DNA from: Bacteroidaceae bacterium
Lineage (GTDB): Bacteria > Bacteroidota > Bacteroidia > Bacteroidales > Bacteroidaceae
Length of the DNA: 64,000 nucleotides
Assembly: GCA_017427185.1 (NCBI GenBank)
Contig: JAFRTJ010000006.1
Span: 1-64,000 of the forward strand
Direction of reading: 5' to 3'
A program made the position numbers and the translations under genes. The first letter of the stretch is position 1. The number at the start of each line of letters is the position of its first letter. Under the pieces are notes generated by a model. The model saw only the letters and a program-made list of their open reading frames with translations, made no database searches and was not told the origin of the DNA. Positions 17,791 to 25,950 of this stretch are shown here, one piece after another.

Positions 17791-18702
17791 ATGAAGAAAT
17801 ATGCCATGCTCATGATTGTTCTCTCCATTGGATTCGCGTCCTGTGGAGATGACGATATGGAGCCTTCTATTCCAACGAATAAAGAGAATGTAAATGCCAA
17901 TCTGGTGGGAATTGACAAGACGGTTTCCCGTCTCGAGATGCCTCATCTGACTTCGCGCTACGATTTTATTTGTCACAAGCTTACGGATGGAACGGTCAAC
18001 TATACCCTCGAGTACGATCGTTCTCTCTATCATGCCCATTGGGTGGCATACACCTATGATGCAAGTACGGCCAAGAGGAATTATACCAGCCGCACCAATG
18101 CGTGGGCTCCTGATCCAGATGTTGAGCGGAACTATCGTCTGAGTGCTCAGCATTTCCAAGGCTTCAGTCGTGGCCATCTGGTGGGTAGCGCAGAACGTTA
18201 TCAGAGCCGTCAGGCCAACGAGCAGACCTTCTACATGAGCAACATGTCCCCCATGATAGGCAATTTCAACAGTACGTATTGGGGCGAGATCGAAAACAAG
18301 GTTCGCATCAACTGGGGGAGCATGGTGGTGTCGTCAGGCAGCAGTTTCTTTGGAGGTACGCTTTATGTGGTCAAGGGTGGTACACTCGATCAACTCCGCA
18401 GGACTATCCCTGTTGAAACCGTAATGGGCGAGATGGTCGAAATGGCTGTCCCCAAGTATTATTGGATTGCATGCCTCTTCGTCTCCAGTAGCGGAAATGC
18501 CAAGGCAATAGGTTTCTGGCTCGAGCATAAGGATTACAACAACGATAGCGATTCCTACCTCATGCAGCTTCGCCGTCAGGCAGCCATGTCTATCGACGAA
18601 CTAGAGAAGAAAACCGGTATCGATTTCTTCTGCAATCTGCAGGACAATGTCGAGAATCATGTGGAGGCTACCTACGACATCAGCCAATGGAGTGGATTGT
18701 AG
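17791..18702 (+). CDS. DNA/RNA non-specific endonuclease lipoprotein
   Basis: 303 residues. The lipoprotein signal ends at Cys18 (GFASC). The NUC domain covers roughly residues 50-290. The active-site loop reads FSRGHLVGSAER with His129 as the expected general base; the usual Asp of the DRGH motif is Ser126 here. The metal-binding segment NMSPMIGNFNSTYWGEIENK carries the expected Asn and Glu. Enzymes of this family cut DNA and RNA without sequence specificity outside the cytoplasm. It is the last gene of the receptor operon, 12 bases after the OB-repeat gene, and is the main reason to think the operon handles nucleic acids. Confidence 0.88.
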   Translation: MKKYAMLMIVLSIGFASCGDDDMEPSIPTNKENVNANLVGIDKTVSRLEMPHLTSRYDFICHKLTDGTVNYTLEYDRSLYHAHWVAYTYDASTAKRNYTSRTNAWAPDPDVERNYRLSAQHFQGFSRGHLVGSAERYQSRQANEQTFYMSNMSPMIGNFNSTYWGEIENKVRINWGSMVVSSGSSFFGGTLYVVKGGTLDQLRRTIPVETVMGEMVEMAVPKYYWIACLFVSSSGNAKAIGFWLEHKDYNNDSDSYLMQLRRQAAMSIDELEKKTGIDFFCNLQDNVENHVEATYDISQWSGL

Positions 18703-18786
18703 CCGCCGTTTGGTTCCCTTCCCCTTCGAGGAATATATATTATATAATGTAACACATGTTAAAAACAGAAATAAAGATTTAGTGTT

Positions 18787-19947
18787 ATGGAAAAACAAAA
18801 GAATAAGATGATGAAGCTTGTTCCCGTCATGCTTTGTTTCTTTGCGATGGGATTTGTTGACCTCGTTGGCATTGCATCCAATTATGCCAAGGACGACTTG
18901 GGGCTCTCAGACACGATGGCCAACATCCTGCCCTCTATGGTATTCGTATGGTTCCTTATCTTCTCCGTACCCACAGGTTTGTTGATGAACGAAATCGGAC
19001 GTAAGCGCACCGTATTGCTCAGTTTGCTTATCACGATTGTCTCGTTGGCACTCCCCATTTTGGGCAACAATTTCTACATTATGATTATTGCCTTCTCCCT
19101 ATTGGGCATTGGAAATGCACTCATGCAGACCTCTTTGAACCCCCTCGTGGCAAGTGTAATGCAAGGAGGGCACTTGGCCAGTACACTGACCTTTGGCCAG
19201 TTCATCAAGGCTATAGCCTCCTTCATGGCTCCTTATATAGCCATGTGGGGTGCCATGCAGTCCATTCCTTCCCTTGGACTAGGCTGGCGTGTGCTTTTCC
19301 CCGTCTACATGACGATTGGTGTCCTTGCCACCCTATGGCTCGGCTGGACCCATATCGAGGAAGAACCCCAGGAAGGCAAGCCCAGTACCTTTGGACAGGC
19401 TTTGGGGTTACTTCGCAATCCCATTGTCCTCCTCTGCTTCTTGGCTATCATTTGCCATGTCGGAATCGATGTGGGCACTAATACCACAGCTCCAAAGATC
19501 CTGATGGAACGCCTTGGCATGTCACTCAACGAAGCCGCTTTTGCCACCAGTCTCTATTTCTTCTGTCGTACCATTGGCTGCCTCACGGGAAGCTATATTC
19601 TTACCCGCATCAGTACTCGTGCGTTCCTGCTCTTCAGCGTATGCCTGCTTGGCATAGCGATGGTCGGACTCATGGTAGGCCATACCAAGTGGATACTCTA
19701 TAGTGCCATCTGCGTTCTCGGCTATGGCAATAGCAATCCCTTCTCCCTCATTTTTGCCCGTGCTCTGAGTGCTGTACCTGACAAGCAGAACGAAGTTTCG
19801 GGTCTCATGATTATGGGACTCTTCGGAGGAACCATTTTTCCCTTGTTCATGGGGTTGGCCAGCGATGCTGTCGGTCAGGTGGGAGCTGTCATGGTGATGT
19901 CTATTGGAGTCGTTTATATGGCTGCTTATGCCATAAAAGCAGGGTAA
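18787..19947 (+). CDS. MFS transporter, sugar-permease type
   Basis: 386 residues and about 12 hydrophobic segments. After the second helix there is the MFS loop motif (Asn-Glu-Ile-Gly-Arg-Lys-Arg-Thr). The first helices (FFAMGFVDLVGIASNYAKDDLG) and ISLLGIGNALMQTSLNPLV-like helix 4 resemble the FucP/glucose-galactose permease branch common in Bacteroidota. The substrate cannot be read from sequence; it stands alone between the nuclease and L31 genes, with an 84-base gap upstream. Confidence 0.87.
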   Translation: MEKQKNKMMKLVPVMLCFFAMGFVDLVGIASNYAKDDLGLSDTMANILPSMVFVWFLIFSVPTGLLMNEIGRKRTVLLSLLITIVSLALPILGNNFYIMIIAFSLLGIGNALMQTSLNPLVASVMQGGHLASTLTFGQFIKAIASFMAPYIAMWGAMQSIPSLGLGWRVLFPVYMTIGVLATLWLGWTHIEEEPQEGKPSTFGQALGLLRNPIVLLCFLAIICHVGIDVGTNTTAPKILMERLGMSLNEAAFATSLYFFCRTIGCLTGSYILTRISTRAFLLFSVCLLGIAMVGLMVGHTKWILYSAICVLGYGNSNPFSLIFARALSAVPDKQNEVSGLMIMGLFGGTIFPLFMGLASDAVGQVGAVMVMSIGVVYMAAYAIKAG

Positions 19948-19981
19948 AATACTGATATTTATAACTTTTCCCGCCAAAAGA

Positions 19982-20013
19982 TTTGGCAGGTAAGGGAAAA
20001 AAACGTAATTTTG
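19982..20013 (+). promoter_or_regulatory. Promoter of rpmE2 (TTTG, 20-base spacer, TAATTTTG)
   Basis: TTTG at 19982-19985 and TAATTTTG at 20006-20013 fit the -33/-7 pattern of Bacteroidota, 90 bases before the start codon. Confidence 0.6.
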
Positions 20014-20103
20014 CACGCTGAAACGAAAAAAAGCGACCATTGCACATATAGTTACCACTGTATAGACAAAAATATAGACATAACAAATACAAAACATACA
20101 GAT

Positions 20104-20355
20104 ATGAAAAAAGGACTTCATCCAGAGAATTATCGTCCCGTTGTGTTCAAGGATATGAGCAACGGCGACATGTTCCTGAGCCGCTCTACTTGTAAGAGTA
20201 ATGAGACCGTTGAGTTCGAGGGTCAGGAATATCCCGTAGTAAAGTTGGAGATTTCCAACACCTCTCATCCTTTCTATACGGGTAAGAGCAAATTGGTTGA
20301 CACTGCAGGTCGCGTTGATAAGTTCATGAGCCGTTACGCTCGTACCAAGAAGTAA
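20104..20355 (+). CDS. rpmE2: 50S ribosomal protein L31, type B
   Basis: 83 residues, [20 protein letters not shown] and so on, ending SRYARTKK. It lacks the CxxC zinc ligands of type A L31, so it is the zinc-independent form. It has its own promoter and a good terminator, so it is a single-gene unit. In many bacteria the type B form is induced by zinc lack, but no regulator site was recognised here. Confidence 0.95.
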   Translation: MKKGLHPENYRPVVFKDMSNGDMFLSRSTCKSNETVEFEGQEYPVVKLEISNTSHPFYTGKSKLVDTAGRVDKFMSRYARTKK

Positions 20356-20391
20356 TCTTCGTCGGACAACATCACGCAATCATACAATAAG

Positions 20392-20420
20392 AACCCTGAG
20401 AGCTTGACTTTCGGGGTTTT
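20392..20420 (+). terminator. Terminator after rpmE2
   Basis: Arms 20392-20402 and 20408-20418 form an 11-bp stem with two G-U pairs and a 5-base loop, followed by TTTTGTTG. Confidence 0.7.
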
Positions 20421-20486
20421 GTTGTATATGGGGAAGGGAGCTGTTCCTGTGTTCGGATAAGCATTTGCTAAATACGCCTTTTTTAT

Positions 20487-20517
20487 TTTGCTTATTGCCT
20501 GCTTATTCGTATCTTTG
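20487..20517 (+). promoter_or_regulatory. Promoter of the GH78 gene (TTTG, 19-base spacer, TATCTTTG)
   Basis: TTTG at 20487-20490 and TATCTTTG at 20510-20517 precede the apparent original ATG codons at 20545 and 20554. Confidence 0.6.
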
Positions 20518-20592
20518 TTCCCAAGAAGAACAAAGGAAGCATAGATGAAAGGAATGAGAATTAAAGTTTAGAGGGTTGGGCAAAGCCTTGCC

Positions 20593-23154
20593 TTGCTGTT
20601 TGTCGTGCTGATGATGCAAGGGTGCAGGACGGGCGGAACAGAGATTGTCAACATGCAGTGTGAGTATCAAAACCATCCCATTGGAATTGATACGCAATCA
20701 CCTCGCTTCACATGGAACTATGCAGGCGACACCACTTGGCAACAGAGTGCTTTCCGAATCATTCTGGCAGACAGTCCCAGAGGGCTGAAGCGCAAAGGAG
20801 AAGGCTTCCGTTGGGAGAGTCCAATCACCCAGTCGTCTCAGATGCTGACAGCCTACACGGGCAGCAATCCCTTGAAGCCTCACACTACTTATTACTGGCA
20901 GGTAGAGACGAATGGAGCAGACGGCAGGAAACACGTTCTCTCACCTGTCGCTACCTTCGAGACCGCCAAGATGAACCAGACAGATTGGGTGGCACATTGG
21001 ATAACGGACGGACAAGAGCGTACCGAACATGTAGCCCCCTTTCTGAGACGCACGTTCGAGGTGAAGGGCAAAATCGTCCAGGCCCGTCTTTATGTCAGTG
21101 CTGCTGCCTATGTGAAACTGGAGTTGAATGGCCAGCGCTTGTGTTCCACGAGCCTGAATCCAGGATATACCCACTATGACCACCGCAATCTCTATTGTAC
21201 CTATGATGCTACATCAGCTTTGCGTCAGGGGCAGAATGTCCTTACGGCTGTGCTGGGCAATGGCTTCTACAATGAGATAGACCGCCTTGGTGTCTGGGAC
21301 TTCGATAATGCATCGTGGCACGGACGTCCGCGTCTGATGTGTGAGCTTCGCCTGACCTATGCCGATGGTCGTATTGAGACCATCGCTTCTGATAAGTCCT
21401 GGCAAGTATCCCAAAGTCCTTTCCTAGTCAACGACATCTACTCAGGCGACACATATGACGCACGTTTTGAGCAGCCCTCAACTTGGAAAGCCTGCATCTT
21501 AGCGGAAGCACCATCACCCAATCTTGTGGCTCAGCAGATGCCTCCCATCGAGGTGGATACGATATATCACCCTGTTTCCCTTCGCTCCATTGGCGACAGT
21601 ATCTATGTCATTGACTTCGGACAGAACATGTCCGGCTATGCACGACTGACGTTGCAGGGACCGGCAGGTACAATGATAAAAGTGCAGCACGGTGAGGAAC
21701 TGGACTCTGACGGGCGGTTGAATGTTGATCGCATTACAGGTCTCTTCGACAAAGGGAAAGGTTTCGGCTTCCAGACGGATGTTTACACATTGAGCGGACG
21801 TAGGGATGTGCTGCGTCCAGAGTTTACCTATCATGGTTTCAGGTATATTGAGGTGCATACGCATCCTGATGTCAAGATTAATAAAGAGGATGTTGAGGCA
21901 CTCTTTGTCCATACCGCAATGCAGCCTGCTGGTTGGTTCAGTTGCTCCAACGATACGCTCAATCTCATCTGGAAGGCCGTACGCCAGTCTTATCTCTCCA
22001 ACTTCATGAGCATTCCCACTGATTGCCCTCAGCGCGAAAAGAATGGCTGGACAGCTGACGCACATATCTCCCAAGAGATTGGGTTGCTCAACTTTGATTC
22101 CTTCACATCCTACGAGAAGTGGCTCGAGGATATGATAGACAATCAGCGCTCTGATGGGCAGATAGCCGACATAATCCCTTCTTCGGGTTGGGGCTACGGC
22201 GTAAATCCTGTCTGGTCTGCAGCCCTTTTCATCATCCCCATGAACCTCTATCTTTATTCGGGCGATCTTCGTCCCATTGAACGTGCCCTTCCGTATTGTC
22301 GGAACTACCTGCATTTCTTGGCAGGACACGAGACAGAACGTGGGAGCATAGCAGGTGGCTTGGGCGACTGGGTGCCCTACAATACCCGCACTCCTGAGGA
22401 GTTTACTTCGACGTGTTACTATTACTACATTAATCACCTTACAGCCCGTTTCTGTGAACTCTTGGGGCAAGATGGAGTGCAGTATGCCAGCAAGGCCGAG
22501 CAACTTAAACAGTTGCTCAATACAGATTTTCTCGACTCTGAGACTGGACTCTACTCCAATGGTTCTCAGGCAGCACAGGGCACCGCTCTCTATTTGGGTA
22601 TCGTTCCTCAGCAGAGGCAACAGGCTTTGGCAGAGCTGCTCAGTAGAATGATAATTCAGGGGGGAGGGCATCTCGACTTCGGTATGTTGGGCAGCAAAAC
22701 AGTGCTGCGCATGCTTACGCGCTACGGACATGTGGATCAGGCACTGGATATGGCACTCAGACAAGAAGCCCCCTCGTGGGCAGCATGGATTGCACAAGGT
22801 CATACTACACCGCCCGAAGAATGGATTCCCAAAGAAGGTTCCTCACTGAACCACGTCTTTTTGGGCGACATCAACGCTTGGATGATGCAGTCACTTGCAG
22901 GCATCAATTACGATCCGCAGCAACCAGGTTTTCGTCATATCATCATTGAGCCTTGCTTCCCCCACCGTCTGCAGTGGGCAGAGGGTAGGTATCAGTCGAG
23001 GGCAGGACGTATTGTTTCGAGATGGGAACGGCGTGACCATCAAATTGTCCTTACTATAGAGATTCCTGTCAACACGACAGCGACTCTACGTTTGGGTGGC
23101 AAAGAGAGAGAAGTTGGAGCAGGAAAGCACATCCTCCTCTTGCCTGAGCAGTAA
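20593..23154 (+). CDS. GH78 alpha-L-rhamnosidase, signal peptide interrupted by TAG
   Basis: 853 residues from a TTG at 20593. The domain order suits GH78: N-terminal beta domain (QSPRFTWNYAG), beta-sandwich lectin-like domains, then the (alpha/alpha)6 barrel with TDCPQREKNGWTADAH, which carries the catalytic acid region, and a C-terminal beta domain. GH78 enzymes release terminal L-rhamnose from plant or bacterial glycans. In the same frame, ATGs at 20545 and 20554 would start a normal lipoprotein signal (MRIKV, stop, RVGQSLALLFVVLMMQGC), but a TAG at 20569-20571 breaks it. Starting at TTG leaves a hydrophobic stretch and lipobox-like QGC without a basic n-region, so export may be impaired. 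The remainder of the frame is intact. Confidence 0.85.
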   Translation: MLFVVLMMQGCRTGGTEIVNMQCEYQNHPIGIDTQSPRFTWNYAGDTTWQQSAFRIILADSPRGLKRKGEGFRWESPITQSSQMLTAYTGSNPLKPHTTYYWQVETNGADGRKHVLSPVATFETAKMNQTDWVAHWITDGQERTEHVAPFLRRTFEVKGKIVQARLYVSAAAYVKLELNGQRLCSTSLNPGYTHYDHRNLYCTYDATSALRQGQNVLTAVLGNGFYNEIDRLGVWDFDNASWHGRPRLMCELRLTYADGRIETIASDKSWQVSQSPFLVNDIYSGDTYDARFEQPSTWKACILAEAPSPNLVAQQMPPIEVDTIYHPVSLRSIGDSIYVIDFGQNMSGYARLTLQGPAGTMIKVQHGEELDSDGRLNVDRITGLFDKGKGFGFQTDVYTLSGRRDVLRPEFTYHGFRYIEVHTHPDVKINKEDVEALFVHTAMQPAGWFSCSNDTLNLIWKAVRQSYLSNFMSIPTDCPQREKNGWTADAHISQEIGLLNFDSFTSYEKWLEDMIDNQRSDGQIADIIPSSGWGYGVNPVWSAALFIIPMNLYLYSGDLRPIERALPYCRNYLHFLAGHETERGSIAGGLGDWVPYNTRTPEEFTSTCYYYYINHLTARFCELLGQDGVQYASKAEQLKQLLNTDFLDSETGLYSNGSQAAQGTALYLGIVPQQRQQALAELLSRMIIQGGGHLDFGMLGSKTVLRMLTRYGHVDQALDMALRQEAPSWAAWIAQGHTTPPEEWIPKEGSSLNHVFLGDINAWMMQSLAGINYDPQQPGFRHIIIEPCFPHRLQWAEGRYQSRAGRIVSRWERRDHQIVLTIEIPVNTTATLRLGGKEREVGAGKHILLLPEQ

Positions 23155-23225
23155 GAACATCCAAGCATCAAATGGACCTCACCTAAAATTTCGGTCTAGC
23201 GAGTCACCAGTCCTTCATGTTTTTT

Positions 23226-23301
23226 CAATGTGTCGGAAAGATAAAATCAACACGTTGAAACTCCGGAGTCAACACGTTGAAATCTGCCATGCAACACGTT
23301 G
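23226..23301. repeat. 22-bp repeat array A (core CAACACGTTG)
   Basis: Exact cores at 23248, 23270 and 23292 are spaced 22 bases apart, and a degenerate core lies 22 bases before at 23226. The intervening 12 bases are variable. It lies in the gap between the convergent GH78 and small secreted protein genes. Related arrays are at 37635-37732 and 59250-59325. Confidence 0.85.
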
Positions 23302-23331
23302 CTGCCTGAGGATGTCGAATTCTCAGTTTTT

Positions 23332-23550
23332 TCAGAGATGAGAAGGATGTTTTTTCTTATATTTATGGGTAGGTGCGATACTGCACTTCCTTGCTGCGAA
23401 TTTCTTGACACTCACATTGTTCTTCATGTTCTGCATGCCACTTTGCACGCTTGTGAAGGTGTAGGGGGCAAAGGGTTTTTCTTCTGTCTGCGCTGTTGTG
23501 ACCAGCAGGAATCCCATTGTCAAGGCAAGTGTCAGACAGAAGCGTTTCAT
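23332..23550 (-). CDS. Small secreted protein, unknown
   Basis: 72 residues from the ATG at 23550 (MKRFCLTLALTMGFLLVTTAQ), which is a textbook signal peptide. The mature part is about 50 residues, beginning TEEKPFAPYTF and ending in a Lys/His-rich tail. No family recognised. Genuine because of the signal peptide and the fit between neighbours; an upstream start at 23583 would spoil the signal. Confidence 0.55.
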   Translation of the reverse strand: MKRFCLTLALTMGFLLVTTAQTEEKPFAPYTFTSVQSGMQNMKNNVSVKKFAARKCSIAPTHKYKKKHPSHL

Positions 23551-23618
23551 GTGTTTTGATGTTTTTCGCAGTTGATGATACACAAATCTAGGGAACGCGT
23601 CTTCTATTTGCCCACTTT

Positions 23619-24266
23619 TTACTGATCTTTTCTGTTTTCAGCATCGAACTCCTTTCCGTTCCATCGGTAGACAAGGGGGTGCGTGTATTCCTGTGCGATT
23701 CTCTTTTCCTCGCCAGCGAGTTCGCCCGTCTGCAGCGTGTAGGTCAATAGCGTCTCTTCACCAGAACTGGCATCGATGCTGATGAGAGTCAGGTCGCGCA
23801 AGCTCATTTGGGTGAACTTGGCTGCCTGTCTCAGGCTGTCGGGTACAGGACTCCAGAAGTCTTCCACTTGAGGCTGAGGAGCATCCATCTGCAAGGGTGT
23901 CCAGTCGGATCGGAAAAAGGTGATGTGGCTGTCAGGATGCGGTCCCCAGTAGGTGTTGATGAGGCAGAAGATGCTGTCTGAGGCGGAGAGAAGTCGTAGC
24001 TGGGCAGTACTGCGTTCTGTCATCTGGATGCGCAAGTAGAAAGGTGTTAAGTCGGTCATTTCTGTATATGTGTCCAGAAGGTTCCTTACTCTTGCCTGCA
24101 TGTTGTTTTCCTTGAAATCCAAACAATCCAGGCGGTTGTTTTGGGTCATCAGGGGAAAGATGCTGTCGGGAGCGGCTGCAAAGATGTCGCGGACGGTCAG
24201 TTGGGCCTGTCCAGAGAGGCATGCGAGACATACGATTGCAAAAGAGAATATTTTTTTCATCATCAT
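23619..24266 (-). CDS. DUF3256 family protein, secreted
   Basis: 215 residues with a signal peptide ending near LSGQAQ. The mature start LTVRDIFAAAPDSIFPLMTQNNRLDCLDFKENNM is characteristic of DUF3256, a Bacteroidota family of unknown function. It follows the DMT transporter gene by six bases at the end of the minus-strand run from the AICAR formyltransferase. Confidence 0.8.
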   Translation of the reverse strand: MMMKKIFSFAIVCLACLSGQAQLTVRDIFAAAPDSIFPLMTQNNRLDCLDFKENNMQARVRNLLDTYTEMTDLTPFYLRIQMTERSTAQLRLLSASDSIFCLINTYWGPHPDSHITFFRSDWTPLQMDAPQPQVEDFWSPVPDSLRQAAKFTQMSLRDLTLISIDASSGEETLLTYTLQTGELAGEEKRIAQEYTHPLVYRWNGKEFDAENRKDQ

Positions 24267-24272
24267 GAGGTT

Positions 24273-25190
24273 TTATTTTGATCCATAATACAGGAAGAGC
24301 ATTCCCAGCAGCACGAGAGCCAGATCGATGGCTTTGCTGCGCAGATTCTTTTCGTGGAACAGCATGGCAGCTACCAGAAAACTGACCACCACGCTGCTGC
24401 GGCGGGCGAGGCTGACAACACTGATGTGTGCTCCATCCAGCGAGAGGCTGTAGAAATATACGAAGTCTGCAGCGGAAAGGAAAATACTGATGAGCGGAAT
24501 GGTCCAACGCCAGGAGAAGGGGGTGTACTGCTTGCGTTGGGGCCACCAGAGAAAGGCCAGCATCAGAGCCATCAGCCCGGCTTGGTAGAAGTTGTAGTAG
24601 CTCTGCATGACCATTCGGTTGATGCCTAATCCTCCGTTCTCTGGCGATGCCATCAGGAACTTGTCGTAAAGACCGCTGGCGGCTCCCAAAGCAGCTCCCA
24701 AGACAAGCAGGAATATCCAACGGTTGTGCATGAAGTCGATGCCCTCCTTCTTCTCGCTGCGGCTCAGGAGAAAGAAACTGAGGATGCCCAACACGACACC
24801 AGTCCATTGGAGAGGATTGAGCGTCTCGCCGAAGACGAAGATGGCTCCTATGAGCACCATCATGGGCCGGGTGGCGTTGATGGGACCAACGAGGGTAAGG
24901 GGCAGGTGCTTCATGCCGAAGTAGGCACATATCCAGCTGGACAGTACGAGGCAGGATTTCAGGATAATCCAACGATGCACTTCCCACCCAGCCTGGGGCA
25001 CGTAGAGCAATGTCCCTTCATGAAGGATGCCGCTTTGGCTGAATAGAACAAGGGGAAGGAAGATGAGCGAGCAGAAGATCGTGTTGAGCAGCAGGACGGG
25101 CAGGACAGCATTCTCAAGTAATGCATGTTTCTTGCACACATCGTAGAATCCCAACAGGGCTGCACTTATGAATCCGCACGTCAACCACAT
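24273..25190 (-). CDS. EamA/DMT family transporter
   Basis: 305 residues with ten hydrophobic segments in two EamA halves; the first half contains KHLPLTLVGPINATRPMMVLIGAIFVFGE and the second AHISVVSLARRSSVVVSFLVAAMLFHEK, both with the Glu at the end of the third helix typical of the family. An inner-membrane metabolite exporter is likely, substrate unknown. It starts four bases after the truA stop. Confidence 0.87.
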   Translation of the reverse strand: MWLTCGFISAALLGFYDVCKKHALLENAVLPVLLLNTIFCSLIFLPLVLFSQSGILHEGTLLYVPQAGWEVHRWIILKSCLVLSSWICAYFGMKHLPLTLVGPINATRPMMVLIGAIFVFGETLNPLQWTGVVLGILSFFLLSRSEKKEGIDFMHNRWIFLLVLGAALGAASGLYDKFLMASPENGGLGINRMVMQSYYNFYQAGLMALMLAFLWWPQRKQYTPFSWRWTIPLISIFLSAADFVYFYSLSLDGAHISVVSLARRSSVVVSFLVAAMLFHEKNLRSKAIDLALVLLGMLFLYYGSK

Positions 25191-25194
25191 AACT

Positions 25195-25950
25195 TCAGTA
25201 TTTGATGTCTACCAGAAAAAGGGCGTTGCCAGGCACGCTCTCGCCTGCAGAGCAACGGTCCTTCTGTTCTATCACTTGTCGAAAATCCTCGATGGATAGT
25301 TTGCCGCGACCCACTTCAATTAGTGTGCCTACGATGGCCCTCACCATGTTGCGCAGGAACCGGTTGGCGGAAATGGTAAATCTCCAAACGCCAGGCTCGA
25401 GCTCGTCCCAGTGTGCCTCCGTGATAATGCACTCGTTGGTCTTCGTGTCGGTATTCACCTTACTGAAACTGGTGAAGTCGCGATATTCCAGCAGAGTGCT
25501 TGCCGCTTCGTTCATGCGTTGGAAATCGATGTCGCCATAGAGCTGCCAACTGTATCTCCGGCGGAAGGGGTTCTTCCTGAGATGTACGAAATAGTGGTAC
25601 GTCCTGAGCGTGGCGCTGAAGCGGGCATGCATGTCGTCAGCCACGGGCCTCACCTGCTGAACGGCGATGTCAGGGGGAAGAATCTTGTTGAGCTTGTACG
25701 TCAGCTGGGCGCAATCCAGAGGGACGGCACAGACCTCGTCCTCTGAGGTGGGGAAATCGAAGTGTGCCACCATCATAGTAGCATGCACCCCAGCATCTGT
25801 ACGTCCAGCTCCCACCACCTCGATGGACGTGCGGAGCAGGGTGGAAAGCGCCTGCTGAAGTGTCTTCTGCACACTTGTCCCATTGGGTTGGATTTGCCAG
25901 CCGTGATAAGCTGAACCATCGTAGGAAAGAGTAATAAAGTATCGCATCAT
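25195..25950 (-). CDS. truA: tRNA pseudouridine(38-40) synthase TruA
   Basis: 251 residues. The N-terminal [19 protein letters not shown] and the catalytic [11 protein letters not shown] (Asp near residue 52) define TruA, followed by the TYHYFVH and [27 protein letters not shown] motifs. It modifies positions 38-40 of tRNA anticodon stems. Its start overlaps the endonuclease I stop by four bases. Confidence 0.96.
   Translation of the reverse strand: MMRYFITLSYDGSAYHGWQIQPNGTSVQKTLQQALSTLLRTSIEVVGAGRTDAGVHATMMVAHFDFPTSEDEVCAVPLDCAQLTYKLNKILPPDIAVQQVRPVADDMHARFSATLRTYHYFVHLRKNPFRRRYSWQLYGDIDFQRMNEAASTLLEYRDFTSFSKVNTDTKTNECIITEAHWDELEPGVWRFTISANRFLRNMVRAIVGTLIEVGRGKLSIEDFRQVIEQKDRCSAGESVPGNALFLVDIKY

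Noticed and set aside
21514..22803. Minus-strand open frame of 429 codons
   Set aside because: Antisense to the well-supported GH78 domain; no family features or promoter.
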